Assembly (NCBI RefSeq): GCF_035917975.1
Contig: NZ_CP109130.1
Location: forward strand, 7,130,001-7,194,000
DNA: 64,000 nt
Source of the DNA: Streptosporangium sp. NBC_01756
GTDB taxonomy: Bacteria > Actinomycetota > Actinomycetes > Streptosporangiales > Streptosporangiaceae
Direction: 5' to 3'
A model generated the notes under the pieces. That model ran no database searches and was not told where the DNA came from. It was given only the letters and a program-made list of their open reading frames with translations. Positions within the stretch are counted from its first letter, which is position 1, and every line of letters starts with the position of its first letter. Positions 53,403 through 64,000 of the stretch are shown in pieces. Made by a program: the position numbers and the translations under genes.

Positions 53403-54815
53403 TCAGTCAACGGGCACTCCCGGCACTCCCGGCACCTTCGGCAGCTCCGGCGCCTCGACGTGGCGCCGGGAGCCGACGATCCGCCAGCCGGCCACGATGA
53501 CGACCACCAGCAGGGGGATGCAGAAGAAGGCGATGCGCTGGTCGGCGTCGGCGAACGGCATGAGCAGCACCACCAGGGCGAGGAAGCCCAGGGTCAGCCA
53601 GCCGGTGTACGGCGAGCCCGGCATCCGGAAGGGCGGACGTTCGAGCAGGCCCCGCTCGGCGGCGCGGCGCAGCCGGATCTGGCAGAAGACCAGGGTCCCC
53701 CAGGTGGTGACCACGCCGAGGGAGGCGATGGCGGTGGCGATGTTGAAGGCGCGCTCCGGGACGAAGTAGTAGAGGACGACCCCGGCGACGAACACGGTCG
53801 CGGTGATGAGGATGCCCCCGTAGGGGACGTGGCGGGAGCTGAGCTGCCCGGCGAAGGCGGGGGCCTCGCCCTTTCGGGCCATGGCGCGCAGGATCCTGCC
53901 GGTGGAGTAGAGGCCGGAGTTGCACGACGACATGGCCGCGGTGATGACGACCAGGTTCATGGCGTCGGCCGCCCAGGGGGCGCCGAGCGCGGCGAAGACC
54001 GTCACGAAGGGGGACTGGTCGGGGCCATAGGCGGTCCACGGCAGGACCATGCCCAGCAGCAGGACCGAGCCGACGTAGAAGAACGCGATCCGCCAGATCA
54101 CGCTGTTGATCGCCCTGGGCATGACCTTCCTGGGGTCCTTCGTCTCGCCCGCCGCGATGCCCACCACCTCGATCGAGGAGTAGGCGAAGATCACCGACTG
54201 GAGGCTCATCAGCACCACGGGGAACCCGTTGGGGAAGAAGCCGTCGTGGGCGGTGAGGTTCGCGATCCCCGCGCTGTTCCCGCCCAGGTCCAGCCCGAAG
54301 ATCACCAGCACCAGCCCGATCACCAGGAACGCGCAGATGGCCAGCACCTTGAGCAGGGCGAACCAGAACTCCAGCTCGCCGAAGAGCCGTACCGACAGCA
54401 GGTTGACGGTCAGCACGAACGCCAGCGCGATCAGCGCGGTGAGCCACCGGGGGAACTGCGGCGCCCACATGCTCACGTAGATGGAGATCGCGGTCAGTTC
54501 GGCGATGCCGGTGAACGCCCAGTTGACCCAGTACATCCAGCCGCTGGCGAAGGCCGCCCACGGTCCGACGAAGTCCGCGGCGTACTCCACGAACGAGCCC
54601 GAGGTCGGTCGGTAGAGCACCAGCTCGCCGAGGGCCCGCATCACGAAGAACGCCGCGAGCCCGGCGACCGCGTACGACAGCACCAGGGCCGGGCCGGCCG
54701 CGTGCAGCCGTCCGCCGGCCCCGAGGAACAGCCCGACGCCGATCGCGCCGCCGATCGCGATCATCTGCACCTGGCGGTTGCCGAGCGCGTGGCTGTACCC
54801 CTCTTCGGTCTGCAC
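53403..54815 (-). CDS. Amino acid permease (AnsP/CycA type, APC superfamily)
   Basis: 470 aa with about twelve membrane helices. MIAIGGAIGVGLFLGAGG is the first-helix substrate loop, VMRALGELVLYRPTSGSFVE the conserved second loop, and SIEVVGIAAGETKDPRKVMP the sixth/seventh helix region. These are proton symporters for neutral amino acids such as Asn, Ser or D-Ala; the exact substrate is not predictable. It starts at GTG/ATG 54815 and converges on the chorismate mutase gene. The C-terminus is Pro/Val-rich. Confidence 0.9.
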   Translation of the reverse strand: MQTEEGYSHALGNRQVQMIAIGGAIGVGLFLGAGGRLHAAGPALVLSYAVAGLAAFFVMRALGELVLYRPTSGSFVEYAADFVGPWAAFASGWMYWVNWAFTGIAELTAISIYVSMWAPQFPRWLTALIALAFVLTVNLLSVRLFGELEFWFALLKVLAICAFLVIGLVLVIFGLDLGGNSAGIANLTAHDGFFPNGFPVVLMSLQSVIFAYSSIEVVGIAAGETKDPRKVMPRAINSVIWRIAFFYVGSVLLLGMVLPWTAYGPDQSPFVTVFAALGAPWAADAMNLVVITAAMSSCNSGLYSTGRILRAMARKGEAPAFAGQLSSRHVPYGGILITATVFVAGVVLYYFVPERAFNIATAIASLGVVTTWGTLVFCQIRLRRAAERGLLERPPFRMPGSPYTGWLTLGFLALVVLLMPFADADQRIAFFCIPLLVVVIVAGWRIVGSRRHVEAPELPKVPGVPGVPVD

Positions 54816-54995
54816 GACGTCCCCCTGTATGCCCAGCTCAGAAAGAGAGCATTACTCAAAGTAGCGGATCATCGCTCAGTGTGTGCGGGGGTGGGGTCGC
54901 GGAGGGGCCGCTCGTGCTTCCGGAACACGCTCACGATCGCGGCGGCGGCGTTCGCCGGACCTCGGTGCGGGCGCGGGTGAGGCCCCGGGGCCGGG

Positions 54996-57272
54996 TCACC
55001 ACCATTCGCGCATCCACCTTCTCCACTCGTGATGCCTGCGGTGCTCCCGGGCCCTGAAGTGGTCGCGGTAGCGGCGGTACGTCCCGCGCTCGACGGCGCG
55101 GCGCTCCCTGGCGAAGCGCCCGCCGGGGCGCCTGCTCGCCTCCTCGGCCTTCTCCTCCTTCTCGTCCTTCTCCAGGCCGGGGGTGTGACCGCCGCCGAAA
55201 CGCCCCATGTCGGGGTGGTGGAAGGACGACGGGGGGACGTCCCGCAGGGCGGCGGACATGGACGACACCCAGATCGGGCCGGGCAGGGAGGCGCCCTGGA
55301 CCTCGCCGTAGTATTCGCCGCCTATCTCCACGTCCCGCAGCGGGTAGCGGTAGGAGCCGCGGATGTCGCCCAGGCTGACCGCGGCGGCCAGGTCGGGGGT
55401 GTAACCGGCGAACCACGCCGAGGTGTAGCCGTTGTTGGTGCCGGTCTTGCCCGCCGCGTCGCGGTCGATGCCCTGGCCCGTCATGGTGCCCTTGGTGAAC
55501 ACCCCGGACAGGATGTGGTTGACCGCGTCGGCCACCCCGCGGTCGATCGCCTGGTTGCAGCTCGGCGACACCTGGATCCGCCTGCCGTTCCGCTCGACGA
55601 TGTCGCTGATGGCCATCGGGCGGCAGTAGCGGCCCCGCGCGCCGAAGGCGGCGAACGCCCCCGCCACCGTCACCGGGTCCATCTCGTTGGCCCCGAGGGT
55701 GAAGGTCGGCACCTCGCGCAGCGGCGTGCCGTCCGCGCGGGCGATGCCGAGCGCCTTGGCGGTCTTGACCACCCGGCACAGGCCCACCCGCTGCTCCAGC
55801 ATCATGTAGAAGATGTTCACCGACTTCCAGGTGCCGGTGGAGAGGCTGTACGGGCCGCCCGAGCCCTCGCCGCCGGCGTTGAAGATCTCGGTGTCGGGGT
55901 CGTTGACCTTGTGCCCCCGGCAGTCGGTGAAGCCCGAGCCGGGCACGAAGCTGCCCGGTGTCAGATAGCCCTGGTCGAACCGCCAGCCCCGGCTCAGCGC
56001 GGTCGCCAGGGTGAACACCTTGAACGTGGAACCGGCCTGGAAACCCTGCCCGCCGCCGTGCGCCACGTCGGCGGGCAGGTTGTAGGTGGTCCTGGGGCCG
56101 TTGTTGGTGTTGCCGGAGTTTCGGCCGTACTTCTTGCTGGCGGCCATCGCCCGGATCCGCCCGGTGCCCGGTTCGATCATGGCCTCGGCCGCGACCTCGG
56201 TGTCGTCGGCGCCGACCCGTGAGGAGATGGCCCGCTGCGCGGCCCGCTGGGCGACCGGGTCCAGCGTGGTGCGCAGCACGGCGCCGCCCTTGGCCAGCCG
56301 GCGCTCCCGTTCGGCACGGGTGTTGCCGAAGACGGGGTTGTTCAGCAGCTCCTTGTGGACGTAGAGGCAGAAGTAGGGGTAGGCACTCTCGGCGCAGCCG
56401 CCGGGCTCCGGTTTCAGCCGGATGCGCAGGGGTGCCTTCTTGGTGGCGTCGGCCTTGGCCTGGGTGATGTTCCCCACCTGGGCCATCCTGTCCAGCACGA
56501 TGTCCCGGCGCTCACGTAAGCGCTTGCGGCGCTGCGTGTCCAGCGACGGGTCCGTCGCGTACGGCGTGCGCACCGCGCCGGCCAGGGTCGCGGCCTGTCG
56601 CAGGGACAGCTTGGCGGCCGGCACCGAGAAGAACCGCTGGGCGGCGGCCTCGACCCCGAACGCGCCCGCGCCGAAGTAGGCGATGTTGAGATAGCGCTCC
56701 AGGATCTCGGCCTTGCTGTACTTCTTCTCCATCGCCAGCGCGTACCGCAGCTCGATGATCTTCCGTTTGAGGCTCGGCGCCCGGGCCTGGGCGCGCTCGG
56801 CGCTGGTCTGGGCGTTCTCGACCAGGATGTTCTTCACGAGCTGCTGGGTGAGGGAGGACCCGCCCTGCCGGACCCCGCCGGCTTGGGCGTTGGTCACCAG
56901 TGCCCGGAGGGTCCCCTTGATGTCCAGGCCGGCGTGCTCGTAGAAGCGGGAGTCCTCGATCGCCACGATCGCCTGGCGCATGACCGGGGCGACCTTGCGC
57001 AGCGGGACGATCGTGCGGTTCTCCGTATAGAACTGGGCGAACTGCTTACCGTTCCGGTCCAGCAGCACCGTGCGCTGCTGGAGCGGGTTCTCGTGCGGGC
57101 TGGGAGGCAGGTCGGTCAGGGTGCGCGCGACGCTGTTGGTGGTGATCCCGACGCTGCCGACCACCGGCAGGAGCGTGGCGGCCGCCAGCAGCCCGCCGAG
57201 CACGCCGCAGGCCAGCAGCGCCGGCAGGCAGACGGCGGGACCGCGCCTCACCTCGTGTCGTCGCGATATCAC
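54996..57272 (-). CDS. Class A penicillin-binding protein (glycosyltransferase and transpeptidase)
   Basis: 758 aa from GTG 57272; a GTG at 57251 is a possible alternative. One N-terminal helix (about 14-42), then the GT51 domain with IVAIEDSRFYEHAGLDIKG, GGSSLTQQLVKN and RKIIELRYALAMEKKYSK. The transpeptidase domain has FQAGSTFKVFTLA (SxxK), TWKSVNIFYM (SxN) and DAAGKTGTNNGYTS (KTG). The last 60 residues are extremely basic and aromatic (RRYRDHFRAREHRRHHEWRR). It polymerises and crosslinks peptidoglycan outside the membrane. Confidence 0.94.
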   Translation of the reverse strand: MISRRHEVRRGPAVCLPALLACGVLGGLLAAATLLPVVGSVGITTNSVARTLTDLPPSPHENPLQQRTVLLDRNGKQFAQFYTENRTIVPLRKVAPVMRQAIVAIEDSRFYEHAGLDIKGTLRALVTNAQAGGVRQGGSSLTQQLVKNILVENAQTSAERAQARAPSLKRKIIELRYALAMEKKYSKAEILERYLNIAYFGAGAFGVEAAAQRFFSVPAAKLSLRQAATLAGAVRTPYATDPSLDTQRRKRLRERRDIVLDRMAQVGNITQAKADATKKAPLRIRLKPEPGGCAESAYPYFCLYVHKELLNNPVFGNTRAERERRLAKGGAVLRTTLDPVAQRAAQRAISSRVGADDTEVAAEAMIEPGTGRIRAMAASKKYGRNSGNTNNGPRTTYNLPADVAHGGGQGFQAGSTFKVFTLATALSRGWRFDQGYLTPGSFVPGSGFTDCRGHKVNDPDTEIFNAGGEGSGGPYSLSTGTWKSVNIFYMMLEQRVGLCRVVKTAKALGIARADGTPLREVPTFTLGANEMDPVTVAGAFAAFGARGRYCRPMAISDIVERNGRRIQVSPSCNQAIDRGVADAVNHILSGVFTKGTMTGQGIDRDAAGKTGTNNGYTSAWFAGYTPDLAAAVSLGDIRGSYRYPLRDVEIGGEYYGEVQGASLPGPIWVSSMSAALRDVPPSSFHHPDMGRFGGGHTPGLEKDEKEEKAEEASRRPGGRFARERRAVERGTYRRYRDHFRAREHRRHHEWRRWMREWW

Positions 57273-57288
57273 AGATAGTAAGGTGCAA

Positions 57289-57314
57289 CCGGATGATCAG
57301 CCATAAACATCCGG
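57289..57314 (-). terminator. Putative stem-loop between murA and the PBP gene
   Basis: CCGGATG and CATCCGG, perfect 7-bp inverted repeats with a 12-base loop, in the 52-bp gap after murA. A short T-rich stretch follows on the minus strand. Could end murA transcripts. Confidence 0.45.
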
Positions 57315-57324
57315 GTGGAAAATT

Positions 57325-58641
57325 TTACTCCTGGAGGGCCTCCGCCCGGCTGACCTTCAGGCCCAGGGAGGCAAACTGCTCGAACGGGCGGTGGTAGCCC
57401 CGCTCGATGTGGTGCACCCCGCGCAACGTGGAGGTGCCCTCCGCCGCGGCGGCGGCGAGCACGGCGGAGAACCCGGCCCGGATGTCGGGCAGCGTCACGT
57501 CGGCGCCGCGCAGCTTGGACACGCCCCGCACGACCGCCGAGTGCTTGGCGTTGGTGTCGTGGTAGCGGCACGCGGGGCCGCCGAGGCACACGTCGAAGAC
57601 CTCGATCTCGCAGCCCATCTTCTGCAGGGCGGGCACATAGACCAGGCGGTTCTCGAACACCGTCTCGTGCAGCACCGACATGCCCTGAGCCTGGGTGAAC
57701 AGCACCATCAGCGGGGTCTGCCAGTCGGTCATGAACCCCGGATGCGTGTCGGTCTGCACCGCCGCCGCCCGCAGCCCGTCCGGTGCCGACGCCGACACGT
57801 AGTCGTCGGTGATGTCCATCTCGGCGCCCATCCGGGCGAGTGTGGTGATCGCGGTGACCAGCCGGTCCTGGGGGCAGCCGTGCACCCGGACCTCGCCGCC
57901 GGTGATCAGCCCGGCCGCCAGGTAGGAGAACGCCTCGATCCGGTCGCCGTTGAGCCAGGTGGAGGCGCCGCGCAGCCGTTCCACGCCCTCGATCACGATG
58001 CGCCGGTCCGGGCTGAGCTCGATGCGCGCGCCCATGCGCTGCAGGAACAGGGCGAGCTCCACCACCTCGGGCTCCATGGCCGCGCCCTTGAGCACGGTCT
58101 TGCCCTCGGCGAGCACCGCCGACATCAGGATCGTCTCGGTCGCGCCGACGCTCGGGTAGGGCAGCTCGATCCGGGTCCCGCGCAGGCGCTTGGCCCTGGC
58201 GTAGACGCCGGTGTCGCTCACCTCGACCTCGGCCCCCATGGCGCGCAGCGCCTCGACGTGGAAGTCGACGGGCCGCCGGCCGATCGGGTCGCCGCCCACC
58301 AGCGGCACGAACGCTTCGCCGGCCAGGTGCAGCAGCGGACCCAGCATCAGGATGGGGATCCGGTTGAGACCGGTGAACGCGGCGGGCACGTGCGGGTTGA
58401 TCTGCGGCCCCTGGGCGATCCTGATCTCCCGGGGCGTGATCTCCACGTCGATGCCGAGGGCCCGCAGCATCTGCGCGGTGATCCCGACCTCGCCCACGTC
58501 GGGGGCGTTGTGAATCGTGCTCTCGCCGACGCCCAGCATCGCGGCGACCATGTGCTTGGAGACGCCGTTCTTGGACCCGCGGACCTCGACGTCGCCGCGC
58601 AGCGGCCCGGACGGTTCGATCAACCATACCTCTTCGTTCAC
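57325..58641 (-). CDS. murA: UDP-GlcNAc 1-carboxyvinyltransferase MurA with Asp in place of catalytic Cys
   Basis: 438 aa from ATG 58641. VRGSKNGVSKHMVAAML carries the Lys-Asn of the active site, and GGDPIGRRPVDFHVEALRAM is the catalytic loop. Here Asp118 stands where most bacteria have Cys115, as in Mycobacterium MurA, so fosfomycin should not bind covalently. LNGDRIEAFSYLAAGLITGG and TDTHPGFMTDWQTPLMVLFT are further signatures. It starts peptidoglycan synthesis. Some sequence details (SKNGVSKH) differ from standard MurA, so a specialised paralogue is possible. Confidence 0.9.
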   Translation of the reverse strand: MNEEVWLIEPSGPLRGDVEVRGSKNGVSKHMVAAMLGVGESTIHNAPDVGEVGITAQMLRALGIDVEITPREIRIAQGPQINPHVPAAFTGLNRIPILMLGPLLHLAGEAFVPLVGGDPIGRRPVDFHVEALRAMGAEVEVSDTGVYARAKRLRGTRIELPYPSVGATETILMSAVLAEGKTVLKGAAMEPEVVELALFLQRMGARIELSPDRRIVIEGVERLRGASTWLNGDRIEAFSYLAAGLITGGEVRVHGCPQDRLVTAITTLARMGAEMDITDDYVSASAPDGLRAAAVQTDTHPGFMTDWQTPLMVLFTQAQGMSVLHETVFENRLVYVPALQKMGCEIEVFDVCLGGPACRYHDTNAKHSAVVRGVSKLRGADVTLPDIRAGFSAVLAAAAAEGTSTLRGVHHIERGYHRPFEQFASLGLKVSRAEALQE

Positions 58642-58737
58642 CAGGACAGACTAACGGGATTCGGTCAGAGTCTCGGGGAGCACAGGCCGAGAGGTCGGTA
58701 ACATCGGGCACATCAGTACACAGGGTGGGGGGACACA

Positions 58738-59286
58738 TTGCGGCACGCGCGCGACTTCGCCGTCACGGTGCTGGTGCTCGGCCTGCTGGGCGTGGGCGCC
58801 GGTCTCCTGTGGTCCCTCCTCGCGCCACGCCCGCCGTATGTCGTGACCGAGCGGGGACCCCTGCTCGCCGATCCCTCCACCCAGGCACTCATCGCGGCCG
58901 ACGGCTGGTTCGCGGTCGTCACCGGCGCGCTCGGGCTGGCCTGCGGGGCCATCGGCTACGGCCTGTCGCGCAGCGGCCGCCCGCTCGCGGTGGTGCTCGG
59001 TCTGGCCGCGGGCGGCCTGCTCGGCGGCTATCTCACGCTGGTGGTCGGCCAGGCGGCCAATCTGGGGGCGGGCAGCGTCACCGCCGCCGGGGCGGCCGTG
59101 TCCCTGATCCCCGGCCCGCTGGGCCTGACCGCCTCAGGGGTGATGTGCGCCTGGCCGCTGCTGGCCGTCGGTGTGTTCTTCGGGCTGGAGGGCGTCGCGG
59201 GCTACCGTGACTCGCCGCTGCGACGCCCGTTCGGCGGGCAGGACCCCTACGGGCCGGTGTCCTCCTACGACATCAGCGGCAGGTGA
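58738..59286 (+). CDS. Small integral membrane protein, function unknown
   Basis: 182 aa from TTG 58738 with GGTGGGGGGA upstream. Four hydrophobic helices: VTVLVLGLLGVGAGLLWSLL, AVVTGALGLACGAIGYGL, VVLGLAAGGLLGGYLTLVV and LTASGVMCAWPLLAVGVFFG. The loop LAPRPPYVVTERGPLLADPS resembles actinobacterial DUF2567-type proteins. No enzymatic motif. It diverges from murA. Confidence 0.75.
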   Translation: MRHARDFAVTVLVLGLLGVGAGLLWSLLAPRPPYVVTERGPLLADPSTQALIAADGWFAVVTGALGLACGAIGYGLSRSGRPLAVVLGLAAGGLLGGYLTLVVGQAANLGAGSVTAAGAAVSLIPGPLGLTASGVMCAWPLLAVGVFFGLEGVAGYRDSPLRRPFGGQDPYGPVSSYDISGR

Positions 59287-59369
59287 CGCCCGCGGGCGGG
59301 TGCGGCCTTCCCGTCCGATGGACCTCCCCTGCGCCGGCTCCGGTGCCGGGTGCGGCGGGTCGTACGAGG

Positions 59370-60758
59370 TCAGAGGGCCGGTCTGCGCGCACCGTGCCCG
59401 GTCGCCCGCTCGAACGCGTGGGCCAGCCGCAGCACCCCCAGGTCGGCGAAGGGCGGTCCGACGATCTGCACGCCCACCGGCAGCCCGCCGGTGGTGAACC
59501 CGCACGGCACGGACGCCGCGGGGGCGTGCAGCACGCTGATCCAGTAGGCCGAGCGCATCCACGCCAGGTAGTCCGGCAACTCCTGCCCGTCGATCTCCGA
59601 GACGTACGGCGCGTCCACCGGGAACGGCGGCACCTGGCTGACCGGCGCGATCAGGAAGTCGTAGGTGCCGAAGAAGCCGGTCATCCGCCGGTAGAGGCCG
59701 CTGCGCAGCCGCTCGGCCCTGGCCAGGTCCGCCCCGGTCACCGCGCGTCCCCGTTCGACGTTCCAGCGGACGTTCTCTCCCAGGGCGTCCTGGGGCAGGT
59801 CGCCGAAGGACAGGGCGTAGTACCACGCCCGGTAGATCCGGAACGCGTCCTCGGCGTCCGACAGGTCCAGCTCCACCTGCTCCACCCGCGCCCCCAGCCC
59901 GGTGAGCACCGCGGGGGCCCCGGCGGTGACCCGCGCCGTCTCCGCGTCGACCGGCAGGCCGCCCAGGTCCGGGCTCCAGGCGATGCGCAGTCCGGTCAGG
60001 TCGAGCTCCAGCGGTCCGGTGAAGACCGTGCCGCTCTCGGTGATCGACAGGGGGGAGGCGGCGTCGAACCCGGCGATCACGCTCATCAGCAGCGCCAGGT
60101 CCGCCACGGTGCGGGCCATCGGGCCCGGCACGCCGAGGGTGAACCACGCCGCCGTCGGTGAGGGGGCCGGCACCCGGCCGGGTGTCGGCCGCAGCCCCAC
60201 CACGTTGCAGAACGAGGCCGGGTTGCGCAGTGAGCCGCCCATGTCGGAGCCGTCGGCCAGGGCCGTCATCCCGGTCGCCAGCGCCGCCGCGGCGCCGCCG
60301 CTGCTGCCGCCCGTCGACTTCGACAGGTCGTAGGGGTTGCGGGTGGCGCCGAACAGCTTGTTCACGGTGTGCGAGCCGGTGCCGAACTCCGGGGTGTTGG
60401 TCTTGCCGATGGTGATCGCCCCGGCTTCGCGCATCCGCCGCACGATGGGGGAGTCGGTGTCGGGGACGTGGTCGGCGAAGAGCGGCGAGCCGTACGTGGT
60501 GCGGATCCCGGCGGTGTCGGTCAGGTCCTTGTGCGCGACCGGCAGGCCGTGCAGCGGCCCGTGCGGGCGCCCCCTCGCCAGATCCCGGTCGGCCTCCGCG
60601 GCCTCCTGCCGGGCGCGGTCGGCGGCCAGGGTGACGATCGCGTTGACCCGCGGATTGACCTCCTCGATCCGGTCCAGGTGCGCCTGGAGCAGTTCGGTCG
60701 CGCTCACCTGCCTGGTGCGCAGCAGGTCGAGCATCGTGGTGGCGGTCAGATAGTGCAT
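59370..60758 (-). CDS. Amidase (amidase-signature family)
   Basis: 462 aa from ATG 60758 with GGGGAGAG upstream. The Ser-Ser-Lys triad is visible: Lys in LPVAHKDLTDTAGI, cis-Ser in KSTGGSSGGAAAALA and the nucleophile in DGSDMGGSLRNPA. GKTNTPEFGTGS is also conserved. Such enzymes hydrolyse small amides; the length and lack of gatB-like neighbours argue against a GatA role. A convergent gap of 83 bp separates it from the membrane protein. Confidence 0.92.
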   Translation of the reverse strand: MHYLTATTMLDLLRTRQVSATELLQAHLDRIEEVNPRVNAIVTLAADRARQEAAEADRDLARGRPHGPLHGLPVAHKDLTDTAGIRTTYGSPLFADHVPDTDSPIVRRMREAGAITIGKTNTPEFGTGSHTVNKLFGATRNPYDLSKSTGGSSGGAAAALATGMTALADGSDMGGSLRNPASFCNVVGLRPTPGRVPAPSPTAAWFTLGVPGPMARTVADLALLMSVIAGFDAASPLSITESGTVFTGPLELDLTGLRIAWSPDLGGLPVDAETARVTAGAPAVLTGLGARVEQVELDLSDAEDAFRIYRAWYYALSFGDLPQDALGENVRWNVERGRAVTGADLARAERLRSGLYRRMTGFFGTYDFLIAPVSQVPPFPVDAPYVSEIDGQELPDYLAWMRSAYWISVLHAPAASVPCGFTTGGLPVGVQIVGPPFADLGVLRLAHAFERATGHGARRPAL

Positions 60759-60851
60759 GTGCTCTCCCCGGTCGGGTGCGGCCTGCGCCGAGTCTCGCCG
60801 AAGGGGGCCCGGTGCCGCGTCGTCAACCTTTGACGACACGGGCGCCGGGGC

Positions 60852-61352
60852 CTAACCGGCTCTGCCGATGGGGGCGGTGACCGCCTGCGTCAGCCGGACC
60901 AGCTCGGCGGGGGCGGTCTCGATCTGCAGGCCGCGCCGTCCGGCCGAGAAGTAGATCGTCGCGAAGTCCAGTGCCGAGGCGTCGACCACGGTCGGCAGCC
61001 GCTTGCGCTGCCCCAGCGGGCTGATCCCGCCCACCACGTAACCGGTGACCCGTTCGACCTTGGCCGCGTCGGCCATCGCCGCCCGCTTGCTGCCCAGTGC
61101 CGCCGCGAACGCCTTCAGGTCCAGTTTGCCCGACACCGGCACCACGGCGACGGCCAGCCCGCTCTCCACCTCGGCCACGAGCGTCTTGAAGATCCGCCCG
61201 TACGGCACGCCGAGCGCGTCGGCGGCCTCCTCGCCGTAGGCCTGGGCGGCGGCGTCGTGCTCGTAGGGGTGAAGAGTGAAGTCGGCGGCGGCCTGGGTCA
61301 GTGCCACCGTGGCCGGGGTGCCCTGTCCACCCTTGTTCCTGCTCTTGCTCAT
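60852..61352 (-). CDS. YbaK/EbsC-type aminoacyl-tRNA deacylase
   Basis: 166 aa. LHPYEHDAAAQAYGEEAADALG is the family start, RIFKTLVAEVESGLAVAVVP carries the catalytic Lys, and KLDLKAFAAALGSKRAAMAD with GYVVGGISPLGQRKRLPTVV are the remaining signatures. It should hydrolyse Cys-tRNA(Pro) or Cys-tRNA(Cys) in trans. It starts 99 bp before hisD and reads the other way. Confidence 0.92.
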   Translation of the reverse strand: MSKSRNKGGQGTPATVALTQAAADFTLHPYEHDAAAQAYGEEAADALGVPYGRIFKTLVAEVESGLAVAVVPVSGKLDLKAFAAALGSKRAAMADAAKVERVTGYVVGGISPLGQRKRLPTVVDASALDFATIYFSAGRRGLQIETAPAELVRLTQAVTAPIGRAG

Positions 61353-61439
61353 CGGAGAACCTTAACCGCTAAATAAAATCTACATTGTAAAGGCCGTGTC
61401 CGGATGGCGGACAGAACAGGACCGGGTGCCGGACCTACG

Positions 61440-61445
61440 TAGACT
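61440..61445 (+). promoter_or_regulatory. Putative -10 of a leaderless hisD promoter
   Basis: TAGACT lies six bases before the hisD GTG and there is no ribosome site, so the transcript probably starts at or next to the start codon. A clear -35 is not seen. Confidence 0.5.
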
Positions 61446-61451
61446 AGATAG

Positions 61452-64000
<2,549 letters not shown>

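Overview
The window is high-GC DNA from an actinomycete. The division and cell-wall (dcw) order, an FtsZ start nearly identical to the Streptomyces protein, DivIVA/SepF/YlmG, PASTA-free Ser/Thr kinases, many GTG starts and a translational T-box in front of ileS all fit a filamentous actinobacterium. Streptosporangiaceae is my best guess, by inference only.

Left part (1-25762). A leftward MoxR ATPase / DUF58 / transglutaminase operon faces the rightward dcw cluster: mraZ, rsmH, ftsL, ftsI, murE, murF, mraY, murD, ftsW, murG, murC, ftsQ, ftsZ, ylmE, sepF, ylmG, divIVA. Together these make lipid II and build the septum. Four GTGG(A/T)G boxes at an exact 10-bp period overlap the mraZ promoter. 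The cluster ends with an unusual membrane protein carrying two copies of a His/Cys motif.

Island (25818-39147, about 13.3 kb). It sits between two convergent genes, the membrane protein and ileS, and appears nested. The outermost layer has IS30-type ends in inverted orientation, a frameshifted IS30 transposase and a GNAT acetyltransferase. Inside that is a complete 10,926-bp Tn3-family transposon (25987-36912) with 39-bp terminal repeats (38/39 identical) and the 5-bp target duplication CAGTA. It carries a resolvase and TnpA. Its passengers are a three-gene operon (TIGR03086 protein, ArsR repressor, SRPBCC protein) flanked by two inverted, nearly identical ~200-bp miniature elements; a trio of tyrosine recombinase, small XRE protein and zinc-finger recombinase-like protein; and a flavin monooxygenase divergent from its TetR regulator.

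Middle right (39195-53330). ileS with a T-box leader, then traR/dksA-lspA-rluD in coupled order. Three Ser/Thr kinases flank an AzlCD branched-chain amino-acid exporter with an AraC regulator. After these comes a chorismate mutase fused to a DAHP-synthase-like domain that has lost key residues. It is preceded by an aromatic-rich leader peptide and a clear intrinsic terminator, which looks like an attenuator.

Right end (53403-64000). Amino-acid permease, class A penicillin-binding protein, a MurA with Asp instead of the catalytic Cys (predicted fosfomycin-insensitive), a small membrane protein, an amidase, a YbaK-type deacylase, and the start of the histidine operon (hisD, hisC, first 21 codons of hisB). 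From inside hisD onward codon use shifts from C-ending to G/T-ending codons.

No tRNA, rRNA or CRISPR array was recognised. All family assignments come from reading motifs, not from database searches.
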